Positions 29,062 to 36,534 of a stretch of DNA of 36,534 nucleotides are shown one piece after another. A program made the position numbers and the translations under genes. The DNA comes from Candidatus Thalassarchaeum betae (lineage in GTDB: Archaea > Thermoplasmatota > Poseidoniia > Poseidoniales > Thalassarchaeaceae). The stretch spans positions 1 through 36,534 of the forward strand of contig PSPG01000014.1 in the NCBI GenBank assembly GCA_003193925.1, read 5' to 3'. The notes beneath the pieces were generated by a model that was not told the DNA's origin, did no database searches, and saw only the letters and a list, made by a program, of their open reading frames with translations. Position 1 is the stretch's first letter. Each line of letters starts with the position of its first letter.

Positions 29062-29212
29062 TTCGCAGGGTTCATCCCCCCTCTCCGCCCCGAAGGGATG
29101 CCTCAATGACGACGAAAGGGTGACTGAGCCTGCGGCTTTGACGTGCCCTATGAGTACCGAGAGGCACCAAACGACACACGGATTGAAGATATCCTGTCGT
29201 TTCCGGTAACCG

Positions 29213-29830
29213 ATGACACGTACCAGTGCGGCGATTTGCGTCCTCGCCGTCCTGCTCATCTCGACGATGACCAGCGGCTGCCTCGGGCTGGCGGTCCAGC
29301 GCGAGATCATGGAGTCGTGGCGAGACGAGCCGATAGTCATCGAGAAGGAGGAGACCACAGGGTGGGACCACACCTTCGAGTCCACCGGACTCGAGGCCGC
29401 CGACCCGTACGAGGAGGAGGAGCTGATTCAGTTCGACGAGAGCGTGACTCAGCTGGTCATCAACTTCCGAGCGCAGTTCCCGTGGTCCTCGCAGATCGAG
29501 GAGTTCTTCGGCAACGAGACCAACGAGTTCCGCTATGTCGAGGTGCGACTGTGGGAGCCAGGCGTGAAGGAGGCTGGCGGCGACCCGTTCTGGGAGGTCA
29601 GGGCGACTCAGGACTACCCGCTGGAGCGCTTCACCCTGGGCAACGGGACCTTCGTCGAAGGCAAGTGGGTATTCGAGGTCGAGGCTCGCGGCTACGGCAT
29701 CACCGCGCCCATCGAGCAACTCTCGTTCCACGACCACTTCGACGTTTATCTGACGATCACCAGGCCCTGCGTGCGCTTCTCAGAGATGCATGAGAGCGGG
29801 GAATGCACCTACCTGTCCGATTTCGATTAG
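29213..29830 (+). CDS. Lipoprotein of unknown function
   Basis: This is a 205-residue exported protein. The signal peptide ends in a lipobox (STMTSGC, Cys23). The mature part is acidic and beta-rich with Trp and aromatic residues (NFRAQFPWSSQIEEFF; RYVEVRLWEPG) and ends with a Cys pair. The pattern suggests a beta-sandwich ligand- or surface-binding domain, but I recognise no family. The 150 bases upstream hold no gene; AGATATCC near 29188-29195 is a TATA-like box about 20-25 bases before the ATG, so it is probably leaderless. Confidence 0.75.
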   Translation: MTRTSAAICVLAVLLISTMTSGCLGLAVQREIMESWRDEPIVIEKEETTGWDHTFESTGLEAADPYEEEELIQFDESVTQLVINFRAQFPWSSQIEEFFGNETNEFRYVEVRLWEPGVKEAGGDPFWEVRATQDYPLERFTLGNGTFVEGKWVFEVEARGYGITAPIEQLSFHDHFDVYLTITRPCVRFSEMHESGECTYLSDFD

Positions 29831-29905
29831 GCCTGTACGGCCCTGTGGGGCGATGCGCAGCGCTTATGAGTCAAGGTCAGGTCGCCGCGACGCTGAGGAT
29901 TCATC

Positions 29906-30520
29906 TTGGATGAGAGTCTATCCCCTTTGGTGCCGCTCGATGTGTACGAGCAGCACGCCGTCCACATCGGAACCAACCAGAAGTCGGCCGACATGAAGAA
30001 GTTCCTCGACACCCTCCGCTATCACGAGGGCGGACTGCACCACATCGACATCCACCAGACCGACGCACGCATCCGTGTGGTCGCCAAGTTCCTGTCCCGC
30101 TACGACCCTGAGAGGGTCCTTGTCGTGAGCGCACGGCAGTACGGTCAGCGCCCCGCACGCAAGTTCGCCGAGAGCATCGGAGCGATGCGCATCGTAGGAC
30201 GCTTCATTCCCGGCACGCTGACCAACCCGAGACTGCGAACCTACATCGAGCCCGAGGTGATTCTGGTCACCGACCCGGCTGCCGACTCCCAGGCCCTCTC
30301 AGAGGCTGTGAACTCCGGCATGCCGGTGGTTGGGATATGCGACGCCAACAACAGGCTGCGCAACGTCGACCTAGCCCTTCCCGCCAACAACAAGGGACGA
30401 CGCTCGCTGGCTCTCGTCTACTGGCTGCTGGCCCGCGAGATGCTCAAGACCCGGGACTCGATCACCGACGCAGACTGGGAGCGCGCCCAGAACGTCGACG
30501 ACTGGGAATCCACCTTCTGA
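29906..30520 (+). CDS. rps2: Ribosomal protein S2 (archaeal type)
   Basis: This is a 204-residue small-subunit protein. Family stretches: HIGTNQKSADMKKF, RVLVVSARQYGQRPARKFAE, GRFIPGTLTNPRL, PEVILVTDP and GMPVVGICDANN. The archaeal form ends shortly after ALVYWLLAREMLK, as here. The start is TTG, with GAGG about ten bases before it; a GTG at 29930 would be too short. It is followed by Dus, 42 bases downstream. The usual archaeal neighbours (enolase, Rpb6-type RNA polymerase subunit K) are not present here, so the cluster is rearranged. Confidence 0.95.
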   Translation: MDESLSPLVPLDVYEQHAVHIGTNQKSADMKKFLDTLRYHEGGLHHIDIHQTDARIRVVAKFLSRYDPERVLVVSARQYGQRPARKFAESIGAMRIVGRFIPGTLTNPRLRTYIEPEVILVTDPAADSQALSEAVNSGMPVVGICDANNRLRNVDLALPANNKGRRSLALVYWLLAREMLKTRDSITDADWERAQNVDDWESTF

Positions 30521-30562
30521 GGCCTCGACGCCCTCATAGAGGGGCTACCGGACCGCCGTTTC

Positions 30563-31543
30563 GTGACCAGTGACCCCGTTCCGCTGTTTCTCGCCCCCAT
30601 GGCAGGGGTCACCGACCTCGCCTACAGGTTGCTCGCACGCGAGTGCGGAGCGGATGTGACGGTCACCGAGTTCACCGCGGCATCCGGCCTGACCCGTCGC
30701 GACACGCATTCGTGGCTGAAGGTCGAGAGTGACCCTCGAGAGCAGCCCTTCATCCCGCAGATCTTCGGCGGCATCACCGAGGAGATGGTGCAGACCGTCG
30801 AACTCTTGCAGGACAGGGCCGACGTCATCGACATCAACTTCGGCTGCCCCGCGCCCAAGGTGTGCCGCAACGATGCCGGGGCAGCGCTTCTGAGGGACCC
30901 CGACCGAGTCGTCGAGATGGTCCGAGCCTGTCTCGATGTGGCTAAGGTGCCGATCACGGTCAAGGTCAGGCTCGGCACCGGCGGCGGCCCGAACACCGCG
31001 CTGGAGGTCGCCGAGAGGCTGGAGGCAGAGGGCATCGAGCGAATCTGCGTCCACGGCCGCACACTGAGACAGAGGTACTCAGGCACAGCCGACTGGGAGC
31101 AGATTCGCGACATCGTCGAGGCCGTCGACATCCCGGTCATCGCGAACGGCGACGTCGTCGACGCCGCTACGGCCTCGGCATGCTTGGAGGCGACAGGCGC
31201 CGCAGGGCTGATGATTGGCCGCGGTGCTATCGGCCGACCTACCATCTTCCACGACATCAAGCGAGACCTAGGATGGTCGGACCAAGCTCCTACTTGGGGT
31301 GACGGCGACCCCGCAGTAGCTCGATTGTGGTGCTGGAAGAGATATCTGGAACTCAGTGGCGAACTCTACACGGTGCAGGAGAACAAGAACCTCAAGCGGC
31401 ACGCGGTCTCGTTCACCAAGGGACTTCCAGGTGCTTCGGCGATGAGGGTCGAACTGCATTCTATAGGGGGCCAGGCCGAGCTCGGCAGGAGAGTGACCGA
31501 GTACCTCGAGGAACTCACCGAGCCCAGCTCCATCGCTGCCTGA
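30563..31543 (+). CDS. dus: tRNA-dihydrouridine synthase
   Basis: This is a 326-residue FMN-dependent TIM-barrel enzyme that reduces uridines in the tRNA D loop. Seen: LAPMAGVTDLAYR at the N-terminus, the active site INFGCPAPKVCRNDAGAALL (Cys95 in the GCP motif), VKVRLG, CVHGRTLRQRYSG and ANGDV. MIGRGAIGRPTIF completes the barrel, followed by the C-terminal tRNA-binding helices. It starts with GTG. It lies 42 bases after S2, so probably in the same transcript. Confidence 0.95.
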   Translation: MTSDPVPLFLAPMAGVTDLAYRLLARECGADVTVTEFTAASGLTRRDTHSWLKVESDPREQPFIPQIFGGITEEMVQTVELLQDRADVIDINFGCPAPKVCRNDAGAALLRDPDRVVEMVRACLDVAKVPITVKVRLGTGGGPNTALEVAERLEAEGIERICVHGRTLRQRYSGTADWEQIRDIVEAVDIPVIANGDVVDAATASACLEATGAAGLMIGRGAIGRPTIFHDIKRDLGWSDQAPTWGDGDPAVARLWCWKRYLELSGELYTVQENKNLKRHAVSFTKGLPGASAMRVELHSIGGQAELGRRVTEYLEELTEPSSIAA

Positions 31544-31580
31544 TACGCGAGTTAATCAGCGATTGTCGATTGCGAGAACC

Positions 31581-31943
31581 ATGCTCCCTTCGTTTAACGT
31601 ACTCGGAGGGGAGCTCCAGCCCTGCTCCCTCGATCCTCTGACTGGTTGGTTAAGGGACGGCTGCTGCAACACCGACCGCAATGACAGTGGCCTGCACACA
31701 GTCTGCTGCTTGGTTACCGATGACTTCCTCGAGTTCGCCCGGCAACAGGGGAACGATCTCATCACTCCAGCGCCGGAGTTCAATTTCCCCGGGCTCAAGC
31801 CCGGGGACAGGTGGTGTGTGTGCGCTCAGACCTGGCAGGATGCGGCCGAAGCAGGTGTGGCATGCCCTATCGTGCTGGGGGCCACACACGAGGAGACGCT
31901 GCAGATCGTCTCGCTAGATCTTCTGGAGCAGTACGCCGCCTGA
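31581..31943 (+). CDS. DUF2237 family protein
   Basis: This 120-residue protein matches the DUF2237 (COG3651) pattern. NVLGGELQPCSLDPLTGWLRDGCCNT is the family's Cys-rich opening, and HTVCCLVTDDFLEFARQQGNDL and GLKPGDRWCVCAQTWQDA follow. These motifs keep several Cys, and metal binding is possible. The biochemical role of the family is unknown. The ATG at 31581 is chosen over a TTG at 31563. GTTAATCAG near 31549-31557 is a TATA-like box at the right distance for a leaderless start. The family is mostly bacterial, so transfer is plausible. Its stop abuts the stop of the convergent regulator. Confidence 0.9.
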   Translation: MLPSFNVLGGELQPCSLDPLTGWLRDGCCNTDRNDSGLHTVCCLVTDDFLEFARQQGNDLITPAPEFNFPGLKPGDRWCVCAQTWQDAAEAGVACPIVLGATHEETLQIVSLDLLEQYAA

Positions 31944-33029
31944 CTACGCTGCTAGCGACTCGTCGAGGCGTTGCGCCACTGTCCTCAGGCGCCGCAGCGT
32001 CCTGTCGGCCCGACGCATCACCCGCTCCTTGACCGCGGCACCGTCCCGCCCGGCGATCCTGATCCCATACGGCATCCTGCCTCCCAGCGTGTTGAGCAGG
32101 ACCCTCTGTGCGTCGAGCGGCACCTGCGCGAGTATGTCCTGCACCTTCTCGATGTTCAGTGACTTCTTCCTCACCCCGGCGATCAGGGCCTTCGAGACCG
32201 ACTCGTCCAGACGTCCCAGCCCCCCTCGCGTCATCAGCCACTCCTCGCCGCGCGCGTCGTGCTGGCGCATCAGGCCGGCGTAGACGTCCTGCGCGATTCG
32301 GTCGAGCATCGGGATGCGCTCTGCGATTCCCATCACGCGCATGCGCTCGACCGTGCGTTGCACGCGCGAGCGCGAGTCGCTTGTCTTGTCAGCTAGCGTG
32401 AGCAGGGTCATCGCCCGCCCGCTCGGAGCCATCTCCTCGAAGAGTTGACGTGCGAGTCTGTCATCGGGCTTGGCCCGCTCGCCGTTCAATCCGAGGTCGC
32501 GCATCAACGCATCCAGCCGGTCCTCGCCATCCGCAGTCGCACCCGGCTCGGCGACCCCGACTCGGAAGCCGAACTCCTCGTCCTCGCTCGCGACAGCCAT
32601 CCTCTCATCGGACTCGGTGATTGCAGCAGCGAGCTCGGAGAGCCGCAGATCCAGTATCGCACGTGCTTGGGCCGAGACCAAATCGACGGCCGCACTGATC
32701 GAGCCGCCACGTAGGACGTGGATGTGCCAGCGTCCCTTGGTCTCGACTGAGACCAGCCCCGACTCCTTCAGTTTCACCAATTGGTGGTGCATGCCGGTCT
32801 GGGAGAGCCCGCAAGCATCGCCGAGAGCCTTGGTGTCCCAGCCTCGCAAGGGCTCTCGGAGCAGGGTCTCGCGCATCAGGCGATGCAGCGCCCCCTGCTC
32901 GTCCTCGATGGTCATCCCCTCGGATTTCCTCTTCACGAGACCCATGGAATCGAGCAGCCAGGCGAGCAGGACATCGGGGTCCTTGCTCCCCGTCGGCATG
33001 GGTGATTCCAACAGTCTGATTCTGAACAT
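31944..33029 (-). CDS. Winged-helix transcriptional regulator (two DNA-binding regions)
   Basis: This is a 361-residue protein. A winged helix near residues 47-107 reads TKALGDACGLSQTGMHHQLVKLKESGLVSVETKGRW, with a clear recognition helix. A second helix-turn-helix-like part (about 205-250; DKTSDSRSRVQRTVERMRVMGIAERI) sits before a helical C-terminal region. The second half resembles proteins with a four-helix dimerisation domain. The target is unknown. An 8-base perfect inverted repeat abuts the start and may be its own operator. It is the third regulator in a row on this strand; its first gene neighbour upstream is a membrane-tethered regulator. A start at 32999 (MPTGSKD) is also possible. 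Confidence 0.85.
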   Translation of the reverse strand: MFRIRLLESPMPTGSKDPDVLLAWLLDSMGLVKRKSEGMTIEDEQGALHRLMRETLLREPLRGWDTKALGDACGLSQTGMHHQLVKLKESGLVSVETKGRWHIHVLRGGSISAAVDLVSAQARAILDLRLSELAAAITESDERMAVASEDEEFGFRVGVAEPGATADGEDRLDALMRDLGLNGERAKPDDRLARQLFEEMAPSGRAMTLLTLADKTSDSRSRVQRTVERMRVMGIAERIPMLDRIAQDVYAGLMRQHDARGEEWLMTRGGLGRLDESVSKALIAGVRKKSLNIEKVQDILAQVPLDAQRVLLNTLGGRMPYGIRIAGRDGAAVKERVMRRADRTLRRLRTVAQRLDESLAA

Positions 33030-33046
33030 GCGCGCTCCGCGCGCAT
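33028..33046. promoter_or_regulatory. Perfect 8-base inverted repeat at the start of the regulator gene
   Basis: ATGCGCGC and GCGCGCAT flank TCC. The left arm includes the start codon of the minus-strand winged-helix gene. A protein bound here would block initiation, and an RNA hairpin would hide the start codon. It could also extend to 33050. Self-regulation is inferred. Confidence 0.5.
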
Positions 33047-33085
33047 TCCGTGGCTCAAGAGGCTTAGCCAGCCCTCAGCGCCTAC

Positions 33086-33739
33086 TCATGCGTATTCGAC
33101 GCGTATGTCCAGCCACGGGTAGTCTACCTGTGAGGTCTGGAGGCGGGACAGATGAGGCGCCAGGGTGAGCCCGCCAGCGCACAGTATGCCGCGCTGGCGG
33201 AGGACTCCTATGGCCGAGTGGACCGAGGCTCGCGAGCGTCCGAGGTCGCGAGCCAGTTGGGCCTGCGACGGGGGTTCCGGGTTCTCCGAGAGTCTGGAGA
33301 CGATGTTGCGCTGGACGGTTGACAGGCCGACTGGCAGCATCGCCGCTGCCTGGCTCTGGTCAGTCACTCCGGTGCCGGCCAGGATCTCGACCTGCGTGGG
33401 CGCGCCGGCATAGTAGCAGGTGCGTCCGTTCACCGGCATGATGGTGATAGAGCGCTCCCTGACCAGCACGTCGAGGTGATGTCGCAGTGTTCCGTTGGCC
33501 GTATCCAGTTGGCGCTGCAACTCGCGGAAGTGGATTCCGGGCGAGCGCTCGAGCGTGTTCAGGATGCGCTTCCTGAGCGGATGCTCCCACGAGTGACTGC
33601 GAGGAGCTACCAGAGTGCCCTGTGCGGCTGGGGCGATGAATGGGAGAAACCCCCCCAGTCCCAAGGCGCCACCCGCGAGCGCAGCGAGCCCATCCACGAA
33701 CCAAGGACGCGTACTGCGCCATTGCTCAATCAGAGCCAT
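33086..33739 (-). CDS. Membrane-tethered winged-helix regulator
   Basis: This is a 217-residue protein. One hydrophobic helix (about residues 14-38, GLAALAGGALGLGGFLPFIA) is followed by two winged helices. The first is near 55-115 (RELQRQLDTANGTLRHHLDVLVRERSITIM, ArsR/MarR-like). The second is near 140-195 (RNIVSRLSENPEPPSQAQLARDLGRSRASVHSAIGVLRQRGIL). Membrane-bound double winged-helix proteins of this kind are common in archaea, mostly uncharacterised. It sits between an HxlR protein and another winged-helix gene. It may read a membrane signal directly into transcription; this is inference. Confidence 0.85.
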   Translation of the reverse strand: MALIEQWRSTRPWFVDGLAALAGGALGLGGFLPFIAPAAQGTLVAPRSHSWEHPLRKRILNTLERSPGIHFRELQRQLDTANGTLRHHLDVLVRERSITIMPVNGRTCYYAGAPTQVEILAGTGVTDQSQAAAMLPVGLSTVQRNIVSRLSENPEPPSQAQLARDLGRSRASVHSAIGVLRQRGILCAGGLTLAPHLSRLQTSQVDYPWLDIRVEYA

Positions 33740-33813
33740 GACCCCTTTCGTCGACGTACGACCTTTGAAGCATACGGTCAGTTGTATCGGCCGTGCTCAG
33801 GTCCGTGCACGCC

Positions 33814-34269
33814 TCACTTCGGACCGACGACACGGCCCTGGTGCAACTTCATGTAAGCGACCAACGGGCTCAGCAGCCTACCAGCCTCGCGCCCGTGGTC
33901 GGTCAGGTGGTAGATGACTCGTATAGGGGGCCCCTCCACGACGACTCTGTCGATCAGCCCGTTCTGCACGCAAGTAGTCAGCTTGTCAGACAGGGTCCTG
34001 CTGCTGATCCCGCGAAGCAGGGTTCGCATCTCGTTGAAGCGGCGGTCGCCTGCGATGTACAGGGTGGCGAGTATCTCGATGGTCCACTTGGAGCTGAAGA
34101 TGGAGAAGGCGTCGACGGCGGCATCGACCTCCCAGCTGACGTCGAAGCCATCGTTGTAGTAGGACTCGAAGGCCCGGCGGATCATGCCTCCGTTTTCCTC
34201 GACATCAGAGATGGCCTGCCTAATCCTCTTGAGGTCGGAGGCGGAGATTCTCATGGGGGCAAGAGCCAT
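33814..34269 (-). CDS. HxlR-family transcriptional regulator
   Basis: This is a 151-residue winged-helix protein. The HxlR core is FSIFSSKWTIEILATLYIAGDRRFNEMRTLLRGISSRTLSDKLTTCVQNGLIDRVV, followed by VIYHLTDHGREAGRLLSPLVAYMK. Family members are small dimeric regulators, often of stress or redox genes, that bind palindromes near their own promoter. A palindrome and a TATA box lie in the divergent region to the 50-residue protein. The ATG at 34269 is chosen, about 33 bases after the TATA box. The N-terminal 40 residues are an unusual helical extension. Confidence 0.92.
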   Translation of the reverse strand: MALAPMRISASDLKRIRQAISDVEENGGMIRRAFESYYNDGFDVSWEVDAAVDAFSIFSSKWTIEILATLYIAGDRRFNEMRTLLRGISSRTLSDKLTTCVQNGLIDRVVVEGPPIRVIYHLTDHGREAGRLLSPLVAYMKLHQGRVVGPK

Positions 34270-34290
34270 GCGCAACAGGTTGTCCAGGCG

Positions 34291-34319
34291 GCATTTAGTG
34301 TATAAAATGCACCTAGGTG
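34291..34319. promoter_or_regulatory. TATA box and 10-base palindrome between HxlR and the small protein
   Basis: GTGTATAAAATGC (34299-34311) is a strong TATA-like element. It can serve the small protein on the plus strand and, reversed (GCATTTTATAC), the HxlR gene on the minus strand. A perfect palindrome CACCTAGGTG (34310-34319) lies directly after it, a typical place for repressor binding. Confidence 0.6.
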
Positions 34320-34401
34320 TACTCGTGCAAACTGGCCCGTTGAAATACCAGAGGTTTTCGGCTCAGTGTGAAAACTACACTTAGTAGCAGGAGGACACCA
34401 C

Positions 34402-34554
34402 ATGGACAGATTATTGGAGAACTGGTTGGACGAGACGATAGCCGAAATGAAAGTTGAGACGGATTGGTCTGAGCTGAGTTTGAGGGACTTCATCTTCAGC
34501 GCGATCGCCGAGTACCGAGCACCCGCATGGGTTCAGTCGCCACGCCGAGTCTGA
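34402..34554 (+). CDS. 50-residue small protein with a perfect ribosome site
   Basis: ATG at 34402 opens a 50-codon frame ending in TGA at 34552-34554. It is preceded at seven bases by AGGAGG (34389-34394), a consensus Shine-Dalgarno and one of the best in the window. The protein (start MDRLLENWLDETIAEMKV) is acidic in its first half, with amphipathic helices (LLENWLDETIAEMK; LRDFIFSAIAEYR) and a basic tail (SPRRV). There is no membrane helix. It is divergent from the HxlR gene across a TATA/palindrome region, so it is a natural HxlR target. The stop is three bases before the convergent dehydrogenase gene's stop. I recognise no family. Confidence 0.7.
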   Translation: MDRLLENWLDETIAEMKVETDWSELSLRDFIFSAIAEYRAPAWVQSPRRV

Positions 34555-34557
34555 GTC

Positions 34558-36534
34558 TCAGGCGTTGGTGTAACTGGGGCGACGTCCCTCGATTAGCGCG
34601 CTGAGTCCCTCGAGCGCGTCGGACGTCCCGAAAATCCTATCAAGCCCCTCGAGCTCTCTCGTCAGGCCCGCTTTGAGATTCGAGTCAGCAGCACTGTCGA
34701 GCAACCCGTTGGCCATCGCGAGCGCGATGGGCGCGGCCCGCGACAGCGACTTGAGTTGCCGCGAGACTATCTTGTCCTCGACATCGAAGCCCTCCGGCAC
34801 CCCGCCGGACATCAGGGCCGACATGTTGCCATCGGAGTAGAAGGCGGCGGCGAAGGCTGCCGCGGGATGGCTTTCGTCGGTAGGTCGGCCGGGGTACTTG
34901 TCGCCTGGCTTGCCTTGCTCGACGATGGCGTCGACAGTGGCTTGGATCTCCGAGGGCTCGACCAGGTGAGTCAGCAGGCCGAGTGCCTCAGCGGATGTCG
35001 CATCGAGGAAGTTGCTTGCGAGCACGGCGAAGCGAGCGCACTCCAGACCGCAAATACGCGGGGTCCGCTGGGTGCCCCCGAGCCCGGGGTAGATCCCGAT
35101 GCTGGTCTCGGGGAACCTGAACTGGGTGCGGCGGGTGCCGACCCTGTAGTCGCATGCCAGCGCGAGCTCTAGTCCCCCGCCGAGCGCCAGCCCGGTGGTC
35201 AGGGCGATCGTGGTCTTCGGGCTGCTCTCCAGTTTGTCCAGCACCGCGTGCCCGTGCGCTGTGAAGTCGTAGATGTCCTGGATGGCGTCGGCGCGGATCT
35301 TGTCGACGAAGAACTTCACGTCCGCGCCGGCGACGAAGGCCTTGCCAGCTCCCTCCAGTGTGATGGCGCTGATGTCATCGCGGGCGTTCAACTCGTCCAG
35401 CGCTTCACCCAACTGCGACACCACGGTCACGTTCAGCGCGTTCATCGCCTCCGGCCTGTTGATACGTACTGTGGCGATGCCGCCATCGACCTCGACGTCG
35501 ATGTAGGAGAACTCGAACGGCTCCTTCCTGCTAGCGAACCAGTCAGCCAGCTCCAGCCCCGCCTCGTCGGCGTAGGCAACGGCCATGCGGACAGCCTCGC
35601 CCACGCCGATGCGGTTGGCCAACTCGAACGGCCCACGCGCCCAGCGCAGGCCGACCTTCGCCCCGCGGTCGACGTCCTCCATCGAGCAGATGCCCTCTGC
35701 GACGATTTGCGAGGCGACCGCGAAGACCTGTCCGAGGAGACGCTGGCGGATGACCGCAGCCACCTCCTCGCCGCAATTCACATCATCACCGATCTCCCAG
35801 GTCCTGCCCCCGGCGACGAGGTCACGCAGACTCTGAGTCCCGATGTAGCGGGGGCTGTTCAGCTGCTCTGCGAGGTAATCGGTCGAGTGCAGAGCGATTG
35901 GGGAGCCTGTGAGGTTCATCAGCGCGAACGGACCCAGTCCGATGCGGAAAGCCTCGCACGCGACCGCGTCTATCTGCGCGGTCGAGCCCACGCCCTCCTC
36001 TAGCAGCCTGCAGGCCTCGTTGAGCCAGGGCACGAAGAAGCGGTTGACCACGAATCCGGGCCTGTCCTTGCAGACGATGACCACCTTCCCCATCGTCTTG
36101 CAGTACTGCTCGACGGCAGCCAGCGTCTCAGCGGAGGTGGAGGCCGCCGGGATGATCTCGACGAGCCTGTTCTTGGCCGGGTGGTAGAAGAAGTGGAGCC
36201 CGATGAACCTATTCGGCCTGCCGACCGCTCCGGCCAGCGCGTTCACCGAGAGCGACGAGGTGTTGCTCGCTAGGATGGTGTGCTCGTCGCAGACTTCGTC
36301 GAGGATGCCGAACACCTCGGTCTTGATGCCGAAGTCCTCGAACACCGCCTCGATGACCAAGTCGGTGTCTGGTGAGATGTTCTCGGTCCCGACCACCCCG
36401 GTGATCCGGCCCTTGATGCCCTCGACCTGCGCCAGCGAGAAGATCCGCCTCTCGACCGCCTCCCCGAGGAACTCGGAGATGATGTCATGGCCGCGGTCGA
36501 CCCACTGCTGCTCGCGATCGACCATCTGGACCTC
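34558..36534 (-). CDS. Fused 3-hydroxyacyl-CoA dehydrogenase / enoyl-CoA hydratase, N-terminus cut by window edge
   Basis: The visible 658 residues (the frame stays open to the edge) lack the first Rossmann motif, so the gene continues beyond 36534. The dehydrogenase part shows NTSSLSVNALAG, GLHFFYHPAKNRLVEIIP with the catalytic His, KDRPGFVVNRFF and a repeat of the C-terminal domain. A hydratase part begins near residue 340, with GAGKAFVAGADVKFF and both catalytic Glu (GGGLELALACD; FPETSIGIYPGLGGTQR). The order, dehydrogenase then hydratase, is opposite to FadB and matches the fused archaeal type (crotonyl-CoA hydratase/3-hydroxybutyryl-CoA dehydrogenase). It works in beta-oxidation or a related cycle. 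The stop is close to the small-protein stop. Confidence 0.93.
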   Translation of the reverse strand, partial: EVQMVDREQQWVDRGHDIISEFLGEAVERRIFSLAQVEGIKGRITGVVGTENISPDTDLVIEAVFEDFGIKTEVFGILDEVCDEHTILASNTSSLSVNALAGAVGRPNRFIGLHFFYHPAKNRLVEIIPAASTSAETLAAVEQYCKTMGKVVIVCKDRPGFVVNRFFVPWLNEACRLLEEGVGSTAQIDAVACEAFRIGLGPFALMNLTGSPIALHSTDYLAEQLNSPRYIGTQSLRDLVAGGRTWEIGDDVNCGEEVAAVIRQRLLGQVFAVASQIVAEGICSMEDVDRGAKVGLRWARGPFELANRIGVGEAVRMAVAYADEAGLELADWFASRKEPFEFSYIDVEVDGGIATVRINRPEAMNALNVTVVSQLGEALDELNARDDISAITLEGAGKAFVAGADVKFFVDKIRADAIQDIYDFTAHGHAVLDKLESSPKTTIALTTGLALGGGLELALACDYRVGTRRTQFRFPETSIGIYPGLGGTQRTPRICGLECARFAVLASNFLDATSAEALGLLTHLVEPSEIQATVDAIVEQGKPGDKYPGRPTDESHPAAAFAAAFYSDGNMSALMSGGVPEGFDVEDKIVSRQLKSLSRAAPIALAMANGLLDSAADSNLKAGLTRELEGLDRIFGTSDALEGLSALIEGRRPSYTNA

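Noticed and set aside
29072-29737. 221-residue frame antisense to the lipoprotein
   Set aside because: It is low in conserved features and covers the lipobox gene, which has a signal peptide and a promoter-like box.

Overview
The window is a GC-rich, gene-dense stretch of an archaeal chromosome. Archaeal or eukaryote-type information genes (ribosomal proteins L7Ae, S28e, L24e and S2, initiation factor aIF5B, deoxyhypusine synthase, archaeal Prs), TATA-like boxes about 25 bases before start codons, and geranylgeranyl reductase all point to Archaea. They are mixed with bacterial-type genes (UvrB, lysine 6-aminotransferase, CcmF, a DUF2237 protein, an Hc1-like protein) and with secreted proteins ending in a PGF-like tail. 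This combination best fits Marine Group II (Poseidoniales, Thermoplasmatota). The assignment is an inference from gene content, not a phylogeny.

Layout. Positions 1-4800 hold a minus-strand respiratory cluster: a secreted cupredoxin, a CuA-type oxidase subunit II, a B-type heme-copper oxidase subunit I and a small membrane protein, preceded by an M14 carboxypeptidase lipoprotein. Positions 4900-8000 hold a long coiled-coil protein converging on an orphan ParA and a MoxR ATPase. Positions 8050-15250 are a translation block (aIF5B, Ndk, L24e, S28e, L7Ae, Prs, tRNA-Ile). It is split by RNA cyclic phosphodiesterase ThpR, a small secreted repeat protein and a membrane-anchored S15 peptidase. Positions 15290-18400 hold a PRC-barrel-like protein, an AT-rich intergenic island, lysine 6-aminotransferase with a degenerate SDR-like partner, and a 60-residue Hc1-like protein. 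Positions 18450-28300 hold deoxyhypusine synthase, UvrB, UbiA and UbiD, then divergently geranylgeranyl reductase and CcmF. Positions 28300-31950 hold an FKBP, a lipoprotein, S2, Dus and a DUF2237 protein. Positions 31940-34280 are three winged-helix regulators in a row. The window ends with a 50-residue small protein and a partial fused 3-hydroxyacyl-CoA dehydrogenase/enoyl-CoA hydratase.

How it fits together. Quinone prenylation and decarboxylation (UbiA, UbiD), prenyl reduction (GGR), cytochrome c maturation (CcmF) and the oxidase/cupredoxin cluster suggest an aerobic or microaerobic heterotroph. Exported peptidases, lysine degradation and beta-oxidation suggest use of protein and lipid.

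Most unusual points. (1) The heme-copper subunit I keeps both low-spin heme ligands but has Tyr at two His positions of the catalytic site, including the high-spin heme ligand. (2) The cupredoxin next to it has the two halves of the fold in swapped order, as in a circular permutation. (3) CcmF coding sequence continues upstream of any usable start codon. (4) A 50-residue protein with a perfect Shine-Dalgarno lies divergent from an HxlR regulator across a TATA/palindrome region.
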